A DNA stretch of 5,512 nt from Planctomycetia bacterium (GCA_009919445.1 RGBY01000173.1:1-5512), one strand, 5' to 3'. Shown: positions 1 to 5,512, numbered from the stretch's first letter. Numbers and translations are program-made. Notes: generated by a model from the letters alone, not told the origin.

Positions 1-61
1 CCAGCTGTTCCTCGCTGATGATGCCTTTTGAAATCAGAATGTCAGAAAAGGTGTCGGGCAT
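1..61 (-). CDS. Start of a GspE/PilB-like ATPase (MshEN-type N-terminus), partial
   Basis: Only the first 20 codons are present; the gene runs off the left edge. On the minus strand an ATG at 61-59 opens a frame whose residues 6-20 read SDILISKGIISEEQL. This fits the first helices of the MshEN (GspE N-terminal) domain, whose usual pattern is LG-x2-L-x2-KG-x-I(S/T)-x2-QL. That domain heads the cytoplasmic ATPases that power type II secretion and type IV pili, and it also occurs in some c-di-GMP-binding and response-regulator proteins. No Walker motif can be seen, so the family call rests on this short match alone. The start lies 20 bases after the cupin stop on the same strand, which suggests co-transcription with the cupin gene and perhaps rsmD. 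No clear ribosome binding site precedes it. I am fairly sure it is a real gene start and less sure of the function. Confidence 0.6.
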   Translation of the reverse strand, partial: MPDTFSDILISKGIISEEQL

Positions 62-81
62 GGGCGTAAGTGGGGTGTGGA

Positions 82-471
82 CTACAGGGCGGAATCGTCT
101 TTTTCAGAAGTATCGTCAAGAAAAGTATCGCTATGCTCGTAACCCGGGGCGCAGGTACAGAGAAAAACCAGCTCTTCACTTCCAGTGTTCCGAATTGTAT
201 GCCGCAAGCCAGGTGGAATGGCGATTGCATCTCCTGGCCCGACAGTCTGCGTCTCAGTGCCAAGGGTCAGCGCCGCTGTACCGGTGAGGATATAGTAAAT
301 CTCCTCGGTAACGGCGTGATAGTGTGGGGTTGTCGCCTGTCCGACAGCCAGCCGGGCTTCGGCCAACGACTGGTTGCGTATGGCCGAATTGCGATGGGCA
401 AGCAGCTCACGAATGGTCGATCCATCAGCCGTCGTAAAAGGCACGGCATCCTGTTGGTTTATGATGTCCAC
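82..471 (-). CDS. Small single-domain cupin protein
   Basis: This is a 129-residue protein made of one cupin beta-barrel. Both cupin motifs are intact. Motif 1 starts at G44 and holds H50, H52 and E57 (PHYH, then EEIYYILTG), matching G-x5-HxH-x4-E-x6-G. Motif 2 starts at G80 (GDAIAIPPGLRH) with H91 and N95, matching G-x5-PxG-x2-H-x3-N. H50, H52, E57 and H91 are the expected metal ligands, so it should bind a divalent metal such as Mn, Fe or Zn. The substrate cannot be read from the sequence: such proteins include dioxygenases, isomerases, sugar-binding proteins and proteins of unknown role. There is no signal peptide, so it is probably cytoplasmic. The start is GTG at 471-469; the frame closes upstream at 502-504 with no better start, and no strong ribosome binding site is seen. 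It lies 115 bases after rsmD and 20 bases before the next gene, all on the same strand. The C-terminal tail (SEKDDSAL) is acidic and probably disordered. Confidence 0.85.
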   Translation of the reverse strand: MDIINQQDAVPFTTADGSTIRELLAHRNSAIRNQSLAEARLAVGQATTPHYHAVTEEIYYILTGTAALTLGTETQTVGPGDAIAIPPGLRHTIRNTGSEELVFLCTCAPGYEHSDTFLDDTSEKDDSAL

Positions 472-586
472 GGTCTGAGTATCCAGTTTTTTGCGTCGCC
501 TTCAGTCCGTCCCCGCGTCGGCCTCCCGGACTTCTCTAGTTTAACTGAGAATCGTTGCCGGTGGCGGACTGGAGCATTCTCGGCCA

Positions 587-1270
587 TCAGAGCCGTTTTT
601 GGTGCAAAATCGCCGGAGGAAGTCGGCGGCTGTCCCACGGCTGTTCGCCTTCCCGTTCACTAAGTCGATCGGGCAGGTCGCTTGCGGAAATGGCCTCGTC
701 TGACTCAACAAGAAACCGGCTTTCCGCAGGTGCTTCCGCAGCCAAGACCCTCATCAGCGCTGTCAACTCGGGCAGCCGGGTCTGAAAGAATTTCCATGGT
801 GGCGAGACAAAAATCATCCAGGGACCATCCAGCGGCAGAGGTGGCAGACGACGGGACCAAAGCAAAACATCACCGGCAATTACTTCAATTCGATCATCAA
901 CCTGCAACTCTCGGCCACTCTGCCGCAGGCAGTCGGCGGTCGGAAAATGCCGCTCGGCAAAGACGGCACGAACAGCCCCGCGGCTTATCGCCTCAAACCC
1001 AAGCGCTCCGGTACCCGCAAACAGGTCAATGGCAATGGCCCCACGAATGGAGGTTCCTAGCAGATCGAAAAGCGTTTCCCGCACCCTATCCTTCATCGGT
1101 CGGGTTGGCCCGCCAGGACGGAAGGCCAGCCGTCGGCCCTTTAGTTCTCCACCGATGAGTCGGGGCGGACTGGTCGCCTCATCATCGACAGAGCGTGGTG
1201 CCCCGGCCAGCGAAACGGCCTTTGCCACGGGCGTTGATGGGCGGTGCTGCCGAGCGTTTTTCCGGGGCAT
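587..1270 (-). CDS. rsmD: 16S rRNA (guanine(966)-N2)-methyltransferase RsmD
   Basis: RsmD transfers a methyl group from S-adenosylmethionine to N2 of G966 in 16S rRNA during 30S assembly, in the cytoplasm. The 227-residue product shows the family signatures in order: RLIGGELKGRRL at 37-48, TRPMKDRVRETLFDLL at 56-71, the SAM-binding motif I DLFAGTGALGFEAISRG at 82-98, an acidic residue after strand 2 (E106), GD at 133-134, and the catalytic motif at 155-159 reading VSPPW. In E. coli that motif is VDPPF, so D is replaced by S and F by W. SPPY/SPPW forms are known in other amino-methyltransferases, so activity is probably kept. About 36 residues precede the conserved core and are poorly conserved and basic. 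The start is uncertain. ATG at 1270 gives 227 residues; an in-frame ATG at 1339 would add 23 more. Neither has a good ribosome binding site. The shorter form is closer to the usual 180-200 residues and leaves room for a divergent promoter. Confidence 0.85.
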   Translation of the reverse strand: MPRKNARQHRPSTPVAKAVSLAGAPRSVDDEATSPPRLIGGELKGRRLAFRPGGPTRPMKDRVRETLFDLLGTSIRGAIAIDLFAGTGALGFEAISRGAVRAVFAERHFPTADCLRQSGRELQVDDRIEVIAGDVLLWSRRLPPLPLDGPWMIFVSPPWKFFQTRLPELTALMRVLAAEAPAESRFLVESDEAISASDLPDRLSEREGEQPWDSRRLPPAILHQKRL

Positions 1271-1312
1271 GAATGCGTCATCACGAGGGGAATCAAAAAC
1301 CGGTCGCCGACC

Positions 1313-1351
1313 TCGTACGGATCGGGACCTGGGGAACATGGTATCGTACGG
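1313..1351. repeat. Two TCGTACGG sites 31 bases apart in the divergent promoter region
   Basis: TCGTACGG occurs at 1313-1320 and again at 1344-1351. Each contains the six-base palindrome CGTACG, and the two centres are 31 bases apart, close to three turns of the DNA helix. They lie between rsmD (minus strand) and the peptidyl-prolyl isomerase gene (plus strand). The spacing and position would suit an operator bound by two dimers on one DNA face. No regulator is known to me for this word, and no convincing -35/-10 pair was found beside it. The sites are certain; the regulatory role is a guess. If rsmD began at 1339, the first copy would be coding sequence. Confidence 0.3.
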
Positions 1352-1391
1352 GTATTGCCAATCTTGGATACACCGACAGCCACTTACGCCC

Positions 1392-1397
1392 AGGAGA
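1392..1397 (+). promoter_or_regulatory. Ribosome binding site of the peptidyl-prolyl isomerase gene
   Basis: AGGAGA lies six bases before the ATG at 1404. It decides the start, because the reading frame is open upstream to 1029 and the extra 125 codons would be antisense to rsmD. Starting at 1404 also puts a typical signal peptide exactly at the N-terminus. Confidence 0.8.
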
Positions 1398-1403
1398 GCA
1401 GAA

Positions 1404-2552
1404 ATGACCTCGGTCAGGCCACAGTTCATTGTCCTTCGACAGCCGCTGGCAGCCTTTTTGGTGATGGCAAGCCTTGCCGGCTTCTCGCCATCTGCCTTCG
1501 CCGAGCAACCGGCAGAACAGCCCCAGGCGGCTGACGCTGCAAAAGAAAGCTTTGCCAAGGCGCAGCAGGATCTTCGTCGTCTGATCGGGGAACTTTCGGC
1601 CCTCCAGGCTGAGTACCACCAACCCGATGCGGACAAGCAGGCAATTGAAAGTCGGTTCAATGCCGCCCGAGAAGAGGCTCGCGCCGCCGCCACCAGTCTG
1701 GAAAGCAGTGCCACCGACGTGTTGATCGCAGAGCCCGACAATGCCACCGCAAAACAAGTTGTTCTCGATGCCCTGCAAGGAGCCATGGCCACCGATGATC
1801 CGCTACGCGGCCTCGATCTTGCCAGGCTGCTGCAAGAAGCTGGAAGTCAGGAAGAGCAGGTCCTGCTGACAGGTGCAACCGCAGCAATGATTGTCTCCGA
1901 TCTTGATGCCGCCAGCACCTTTTTGAAAGCCGCCTCAGACGCCGGCGTCGACAGCGACAAGGTCTCGTCCTTGGAGCAAGCCCTTGAAACGGAACGGCCT
2001 AAGGTCGAAGCCGAGATGGCAAAGCGGGCCGCTGAGGAGAAGGCTGACGACTTGCCACGGGTAAAAATTGAAACGTCAAAAGGCACCATTGTGGTCGAAC
2101 TCTTTGAGAATGAGGCGCCCAATGCCGTCGCCAACTTTATTAGCCTCGTCGAAAAACACTTTTACGATGGCACCGTATTCCATCGCGTTATCCCCCAGTT
2201 CATGGCTCAGGGCGGCGACCCCAAGGGAACCGGAAGCGGTGGCCCTGGCTACAGCATTGCCTGCGAATGTGAGCTGCCTGGTGCCCGCAAGCACTTTCTC
2301 GGCAGTCTCTCCATGGCCCACGCCGGCAAAGATACTGGTGGCTCGCAATTCTTTCTAACTTTTCGCCCAACGGAGCACCTCGATGGCAAGCACACCGTTT
2401 TCGGCCGGGTGATCGAGGGCCTTGATGTGCTTCCCAAGATTCAACGAACAGAAGGCCCCATGGCCGGCCTGCCCGATAAAATTGTGAAGGCTGAAGTGAT
2501 TCGGAAACGTGACCATGCCTATGAACCAGAAACCCTGCCCAGTCGCCGATAG
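1404..2552 (+). CDS. Exported cyclophilin-type peptidyl-prolyl cis-trans isomerase with N-terminal helical region
   Basis: The enzyme catalyses cis-trans isomerisation of X-Pro bonds during protein folding. The 382-residue product has three parts. Residues 1-33 form a Sec signal peptide (R12, hydrophobic stretch 14-27, cleavage likely after AFA at 31-33, with no lipobox cysteine). Residues 34-216 are Ala-, Glu- and Lys-rich, strongly helical, with likely coiled coil near 40-105 and a TPR-like or helical-bundle look up to about 200. Residues 217-375 are the cyclophilin domain. Active-site residues match human CypA: R261, F266, M267 and Q269 in FHRVIPQFMAQGGD; A305 and F317 in SMAHAG and GSQFF; L326 and H330 in EHLDGKH. 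The position of CypA W121 is H325, as in many bacterial cyclophilins, which predicts weak cyclosporin binding. It should act in the periplasm or attached to the envelope. The next gene, 119 bases on, encodes another exported protein-maintenance enzyme. The helical region may bind clients or partners, but its role is unknown. Confidence 0.9.
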   Translation: MTSVRPQFIVLRQPLAAFLVMASLAGFSPSAFAEQPAEQPQAADAAKESFAKAQQDLRRLIGELSALQAEYHQPDADKQAIESRFNAAREEARAAATSLESSATDVLIAEPDNATAKQVVLDALQGAMATDDPLRGLDLARLLQEAGSQEEQVLLTGATAAMIVSDLDAASTFLKAASDAGVDSDKVSSLEQALETERPKVEAEMAKRAAEEKADDLPRVKIETSKGTIVVELFENEAPNAVANFISLVEKHFYDGTVFHRVIPQFMAQGGDPKGTGSGGPGYSIACECELPGARKHFLGSLSMAHAGKDTGGSQFFLTFRPTEHLDGKHTVFGRVIEGLDVLPKIQRTEGPMAGLPDKIVKAEVIRKRDHAYEPETLPSRR

Positions 2553-2602
2553 TCTCCGCTTTGAGCATTTCCACCGCACAACTGGCCGCCGGTCACCGTA
2601 AG

Positions 2603-2630
2603 AAAAAAGGGAGCGGCATGAGGCTGCCGC
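2603..2630 (-). terminator. Possible intrinsic terminator facing the minus strand
   Basis: GCGGCA at 2613-2618 and TGCCGC at 2625-2630 form a perfect six-pair GC-rich stem with a six-base loop. Read on the minus strand, the stem is followed by TCCC and then six T (2608-2603), the layout of a factor-independent terminator. On the plus strand no T run follows, so it should not stop isomerase or msrB transcription. No minus-strand gene ends here, so its target would be antisense transcripts from within msrB. It could instead be a chance structure, or a hairpin that affects msrB translation, since it overlaps the possible ATG at 2618. Confidence 0.35.
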
Positions 2631-2671
2631 ACTCCGACCTCGACCACAGTCTTCAGGGTAAAGGCCGTTCA

Positions 2672-3367
2672 ATGAAAGTCACTCGCGTTAAAAAAGAGGC
2701 GTACCAAAAGGGCCCACGCCAGGTGGTAATGCTCGTTTCAGGCGTGACCGTCTTGCTTGCAGGAGCCTTTTATAGTGGTCTGACTCCCTCCTTCGCCCAA
2801 CAGCCAAGACCGTCGAGAAAGGATCTTGCGATGGAACGTGCCGCTCAGAAAAATCCAGCAATTGCCGGTCGGATTCCCGACGGAGAGATTCCAGATTCAG
2901 ACTCAGAATGGCGGAAACGATTAACGCCGGAGCAATTTGCCATCGCCCGCAAAAAGGGGACTGAGCGGGCTTTCAGTGGAGCCTACTGGAACACCAAAAC
3001 AGCAGGCACATACCGTTGCATCTGCTGCGGCGAACCACTGTTCCATTCTGGGGAAAAGTTTGAGAGTGGCTGTGGCTGGCCCAGCTTTACTGCCCCCATC
3101 GATACCGCCAAGGACGATGTTCGGGGTCAGGTTGTTGCGGAACATGAAGATCGGTCTCTGGCGGCAGTCCCCGGATTTGGCATTCGTACCGAAGTGACCT
3201 GCAGACGGTGCGGTGCCCATCTCGGTCACGTCTTTAACGACGGACCACCCCCGACGTTCCTGCGTTACTGCATCAACTCTGCCTCGATCACGCTCGATCC
3301 GGCTGAATCCTCTGATTCCGCTGCTGAAGCTGCCGCATCGCCTGAGAAACCGACAAAGTCGCCCTAA
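2672..3367 (+). CDS. msrB: Exported peptide-methionine (R)-S-oxide reductase MsrB
   Basis: MsrB reduces methionine-R-sulfoxide in proteins back to methionine. From ATG 2672 the product has 231 residues. Residues 1-42 look like a Sec signal peptide: basic start, hydrophobic 18-37, and cleavage after SFA at 40-42 with no lipobox. The SelR/MsrB domain spans about 78-209. Zinc-binding pairs are C116/C119 and C177/C180. GCGWPSF at 133-139 carries the likely resolving cysteine C134. The catalytic cysteine is C200 in RYCINSAS, with H183 and H186 in the HLGH motif. About 11 residues are inserted between C134 and C177 compared with E. coli MsrB. A Ser-, Ala- and Pro-rich tail (210-231) follows the domain. 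Most MsrB proteins are cytoplasmic, so the signal peptide points to repair in the cell envelope; the electron donor there is not visible. The start is uncertain. ATG 2618, with AAGGGAG just before it, would add 18 residues and give an unusually long n-region. A TTG at 2561 is unlikely. Confidence 0.9.
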   Translation: MKVTRVKKEAYQKGPRQVVMLVSGVTVLLAGAFYSGLTPSFAQQPRPSRKDLAMERAAQKNPAIAGRIPDGEIPDSDSEWRKRLTPEQFAIARKKGTERAFSGAYWNTKTAGTYRCICCGEPLFHSGEKFESGCGWPSFTAPIDTAKDDVRGQVVAEHEDRSLAAVPGFGIRTEVTCRRCGAHLGHVFNDGPPPTFLRYCINSASITLDPAESSDSAAEAAASPEKPTKSP

Positions 3368-3389
3368 CCGCACGCTGCCCCATCTCTCG

Positions 3390-3432
3390 AGGGGAATGGC
3401 TTTGGGCATTTGCCTCTCGCTGACCCCTTTTT
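3390..3432 (+). terminator. Weak terminator-like structure after msrB
   Basis: AGGGG at 3390-3394 can pair with CCCCT at 3424-3428, and five T in total (3428-3432) close and follow the stem. The loop of about 29 bases contains a small GGC/GCC hairpin. It lies 22 bases after the msrB stop, a sensible place for a terminator, but the stem is short and the loop long. The rest of the 142-base gap before argB holds no clear promoter; TAAACT at 3450-3455 is a possible -10 element without a convincing -35. Confidence 0.22.
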
Positions 3433-3495
3433 CAACGCTCCACATGGCCTAAACTAGGGGGTTTCACTTCGGGCCATCTGTCGGCCTGAGCCACA

Positions 3496-3502
3496 AGAGG
3501 AG
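3496..3502 (+). promoter_or_regulatory. Ribosome binding site that fixes the argB TTG start
   Basis: AGAGGAG, a strong Shine-Dalgarno match, lies seven bases before TTG 3510-3512. No ATG or GTG nearby offers a comparable signal, and the frame from this TTG includes the whole N-terminal helix expected of the enzyme. Confidence 0.8.
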
Positions 3503-3509
3503 CGAGCAT

Positions 3510-4463
3510 TTGGGCGACCCTGACATCAGCCTGACGCAGCAGCAAGCGATCGAGAAAGCCGACACGCTGATCGAGGCACTCGGCTGGATTCGTAAATTTC
3601 GCGACACCACAACCGTGGTGAAACTCGGCGGTAGCGTGCTCGAACATCCCGATGCACTGCGTCATCTGCTGCTCGACATTGTCTTCATGACGACCCTCGG
3701 CATGCGAGTCGTCGTGGTGCATGGTGGTGGAAAGGCGATTTCGCGGGCCATGGACACCGCTGGCATTGAGCCCCGTTTTGTCCAAGGAAGACGCTATACC
3801 GACGCCGCTACGCTGGAAATCGTTGAACGCGTTCTGGCAACTGAACTGAACCACGAACTTGCCGCAAAAATCGAAGAATTCGGCGGCCGCGCAATGTCGC
3901 TCAATTTTCAGTCAACCAACGTCCTGTTCGGTGAGCCGTTGTCACTCAAGGCTCCTGACGGATCACCACTCGACCTCGGCCGGGTCGGTGAGGTCACTCG
4001 TGTCGACCGGATGACCATCGACAACCTCGCCTACGCCGGTCAGGTACCGATCATTCCTTCCATGGCCATGGGTTCAGACGGGCACAAGCTCAACGTTAAT
4101 GCTGACACGGCTGCGACTGCGGTAGCAGCCGCCATCAATGCTGAAAAACTGGTCGTTCTGAGTGACATCCCCGGTGTCCTCACCGACCTTGATGATCAGG
4201 CCAGCCTGATTCATTCACTTTCGGCAACTGAAGCCCGTCGGCTCATCAATGACGGCACCATTGCCGGTGGCATGATTCCAAAAATTGAGGGCTGCCTGCA
4301 GACGCTCGATCAGGGGGTCAAGAAAATTCACATCATCGATGGCCGCTTACGACACTCCCTCTTGCTCGAAATCTACACGACAAGCGGCATCGGCACCGAA
4401 CTGGTTGCCGACTCAGTCGCCGCCGTCGCCAACTCTCGGTCGACTGCAACAACGGTTGCCTGA
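3510..4463 (+). CDS. argB: Acetylglutamate kinase ArgB
   Basis: ArgB phosphorylates N-acetyl-L-glutamate with ATP, the second step of arginine biosynthesis, in the cytoplasm. The 317-residue product is slightly longer than the usual 260-300 and has the amino-acid kinase fold throughout. Visible motifs are VKLGGS at 37-42 with phosphate-binding K38, VVVVHGGGK at 67-75, the substrate-site GRRYTD (GLRVTD in many relatives), NVNADTAA at 195-202 with catalytic D199, LSDIPGVL, and GGMIPKIEG with K258, matching E. coli K8, D162 and K217. Residues 10-31 (QQQAIEKADTLIEALGWIRKF) form the N-terminal helix that is typical of hexameric, arginine-inhibited kinases and absent from E. coli. The C-terminal HSLLLEIYTTSGIGTELV fits the arginine-site region of that class. 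Feedback inhibition by arginine is therefore likely (inference from family). The last 17 residues or so are Ala-, Ser- and Thr-rich and probably disordered. The start is TTG. argD follows after 47 bases. Confidence 0.95.
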   Translation: MGDPDISLTQQQAIEKADTLIEALGWIRKFRDTTTVVKLGGSVLEHPDALRHLLLDIVFMTTLGMRVVVVHGGGKAISRAMDTAGIEPRFVQGRRYTDAATLEIVERVLATELNHELAAKIEEFGGRAMSLNFQSTNVLFGEPLSLKAPDGSPLDLGRVGEVTRVDRMTIDNLAYAGQVPIIPSMAMGSDGHKLNVNADTAATAVAAAINAEKLVVLSDIPGVLTDLDDQASLIHSLSATEARRLINDGTIAGGMIPKIEGCLQTLDQGVKKIHIIDGRLRHSLLLEIYTTSGIGTELVADSVAAVANSRSTATTVA

Positions 4464-4510
4464 AGTCACTTTCCCCTAAACCCCATCCTCGCATTCTCGA
4501 AAGCTGCCCC

Positions 4511-5512
4511 ATGGCCACGCTTGATGCCAGTGCCGCAACACCAACCCGTCAGCCGGGTCCCGCCACGCAAGCGATCATCGACACCTTCAGCCGATACGTC
4601 GTGCCTAATTACAGACGGTTTGATGTCTGCTTTGTCCGCGGAGAAGGCTCGCGAATCTGGGATGCTGACGGCAGTTGCTATCTCGATCTCTTTCCGGGGT
4701 GGGGCTGCAACCTGCTCGGGCATTGCCCGGCACCTGTTGTGGAGGCTGTTCAGCAGCAGGTCGCCAAGCTTATTCATGTGCCGAACACCTGGTATATCGA
4801 GCCTCAGGGTGAGTGGGCACAACTCCTGTCAGAGCGTTCCTTCGGTGGCCAGGCGTTTTTCTGTAATTCCGGCACCGAAGCCAATGAAGCCGCGATCAAA
4901 TTGGTTCGGCTTCGTACCGAGGGCAAACGCTACAAGATCATCACCTTTCAGGGTGGCTTCCATGGCCGCACGATGGGAAGTGTGTCAGCAACCGCCCAGC
5001 CGAAATACCATGAAGGGCTGGGACCGATGTTGGCTGGTTTCCAGTTTGCCCCACACGGTGATCTGGCAGCGGTCGAACGGCTTATCGATGACCAGACTGG
5101 TGGCATTATGATCGAGCCAATCCTCGGCGAGGGGGGTGTCGTTCCTGCTCCGGAAGGTTTTCTGCAAGGGCTTCGCGATCTGGCCGATGCCCATGATCTA
5201 CTCCTCGTTTTCGATGAGGTTCAATGTGGCTGCGGCCGTACTGGCAAGTGGTTTGGCTACCAGCACTTTGGCGTTACCCCGGATGTCATCACTTTGGCCA
5301 AGAGCCTCTGTGCTGGATTTTCCGGCGGGGCTCTGCTCACCACACCGGAACTCGCCAAGCATCTTCGGCCTGGCATGCACGCTGCCACATTCGGCGGCAA
5401 CCCGGTAGCGGCCGCTGCGGGCGTGGCGGCCATCAAAATGATTGAGCAGCAAGGACTTCTTGACCATGTTGAGGTGGCGGCCGGTTTGTTTCGCGACCGG
5501 CTCACGACGCTT
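4511..5512 (+). CDS. argD: Acetylornithine aminotransferase ArgD, C-terminus beyond the window
   Basis: ArgD is a PLP enzyme that moves an amino group from glutamate to N-acetylglutamate semialdehyde, making N-acetylornithine, the fourth step of arginine biosynthesis. The frame is open from ATG 4511 to the right edge with no stop: 334 codons of an expected 390-410. Class III aminotransferase motifs are in order: LLGH near 69-72, NSGTEANEAAIKLVR at 119-133 (PLP phosphate-binding GT), GGFHGRT at 148-154, EP-x5-GG near 201-209, VFDEVQCGCGRTG at 233-245 with D235 for the pyridine nitrogen, and TLAKSLCAG at 261-269 with Schiff-base K264. TFGGNPVAAAAG follows, as in the family. After K264 the usual LGGG-x-PIGA reads LCAGFSGGAL, which is atypical. 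No strong ribosome binding site is seen, so translation may be coupled to argB, 47 bases upstream. Ornithine or succinylornithine aminotransferase share this fold, but the argB neighbour favours argD. Confidence 0.93.
   Translation, partial: MATLDASAATPTRQPGPATQAIIDTFSRYVVPNYRRFDVCFVRGEGSRIWDADGSCYLDLFPGWGCNLLGHCPAPVVEAVQQQVAKLIHVPNTWYIEPQGEWAQLLSERSFGGQAFFCNSGTEANEAAIKLVRLRTEGKRYKIITFQGGFHGRTMGSVSATAQPKYHEGLGPMLAGFQFAPHGDLAAVERLIDDQTGGIMIEPILGEGGVVPAPEGFLQGLRDLADAHDLLLVFDEVQCGCGRTGKWFGYQHFGVTPDVITLAKSLCAGFSGGALLTTPELAKHLRPGMHAATFGGNPVAAAAGVAAIKMIEQQGLLDHVEVAAGLFRDRLTTL

Noticed and set aside
70..663. A 197-codon plus-strand frame overlapping the cupin gene
   Set aside because: It is antisense to a cupin with both motifs intact and shows no recognisable domain.
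1029..1403. Upstream extension of the isomerase frame to 1029
   Set aside because: It is antisense to rsmD, and the ribosome binding site and signal peptide both mark ATG 1404 as the start.
1405..1416. Inverted repeat TGACC-TC-GGTCA at the isomerase start
   Set aside because: The arms are only five bases with a two-base centre inside coding sequence. It cannot form a normal hairpin, and nothing else supports an operator here.
1271..1792. Upstream extension of the rsmD frame to 1792, giving a 401-residue protein
   Set aside because: The extra 174 residues are antisense to the isomerase signal peptide and helical region, and have a Ser/Arg/Cys/Ala-rich composition with no family resemblance. 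RsmD needs only about 200 residues.
2921..3445. A 174-codon minus-strand frame under msrB
   Set aside because: It lies opposite the conserved MsrB domain, and its composition looks like a shadow of that gene.
3428..3455. Possible argB promoter using TTTTTC and TAAACT
   Set aside because: The -35 match is poor and only the -10 is tolerable. In this base composition it is not separable from chance.
4521..5111. A 196-codon plus-strand frame inside argD
   Set aside because: It is an out-of-frame reading of argD, whose own frame holds all the aminotransferase motifs.

Overview
The window reads as ordinary, densely coded chromosome from a moderately GC-rich bacterium, most likely a planctomycete. 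That assignment is an inference. It rests on several exported proteins with N-terminal extensions, mostly weak Shine-Dalgarno sequences, an RsmD whose catalytic motif reads SPPW, and the argB-argD gene order. No rRNA, tRNA, CRISPR array, insertion sequence or phage gene is visible, and I see no evidence of a new multi-gene system.

Layout. On the minus strand, read from about 1270 down to 1, lie rsmD (16S rRNA guanine-N2 methyltransferase), a small single-domain cupin, and the first 20 codons of a gene that leaves the left edge. The residues of that last gene look like the N-terminal (MshEN-type) domain of a GspE/PilB secretion or pilus ATPase. A divergent intergenic region (1271-1403) separates this group from the plus-strand genes. 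It carries two copies of an 8-base word with a palindromic core, 31 bases apart.

On the plus strand follow an exported cyclophilin-type peptidyl-prolyl isomerase with a helical N-terminal region, an exported methionine-sulfoxide reductase B, argB (N-acetylglutamate kinase, TTG start) and argD (acetylornithine aminotransferase). The argD gene is cut by the right edge and has no stop codon in the window.

How they fit together. The isomerase and MsrB both carry signal peptides, so they would act outside the cytoplasm, one on proline folding and the other on repair of oxidised methionine. This is a plausible envelope protein-maintenance pair (inference). ArgB and ArgD catalyse the second and fourth steps of arginine biosynthesis from glutamate. 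They sit 47 bases apart and are almost certainly co-transcribed. No stretch longer than about 150 bases lacks a gene. The most useful points for a second look are the paired TCGTACGG sites, a terminator-like hairpin facing antisense at the start of msrB, the uncertain msrB start, the RsmD SPPW motif, the unusual lysine region of ArgD, and the partial gene at the left edge.
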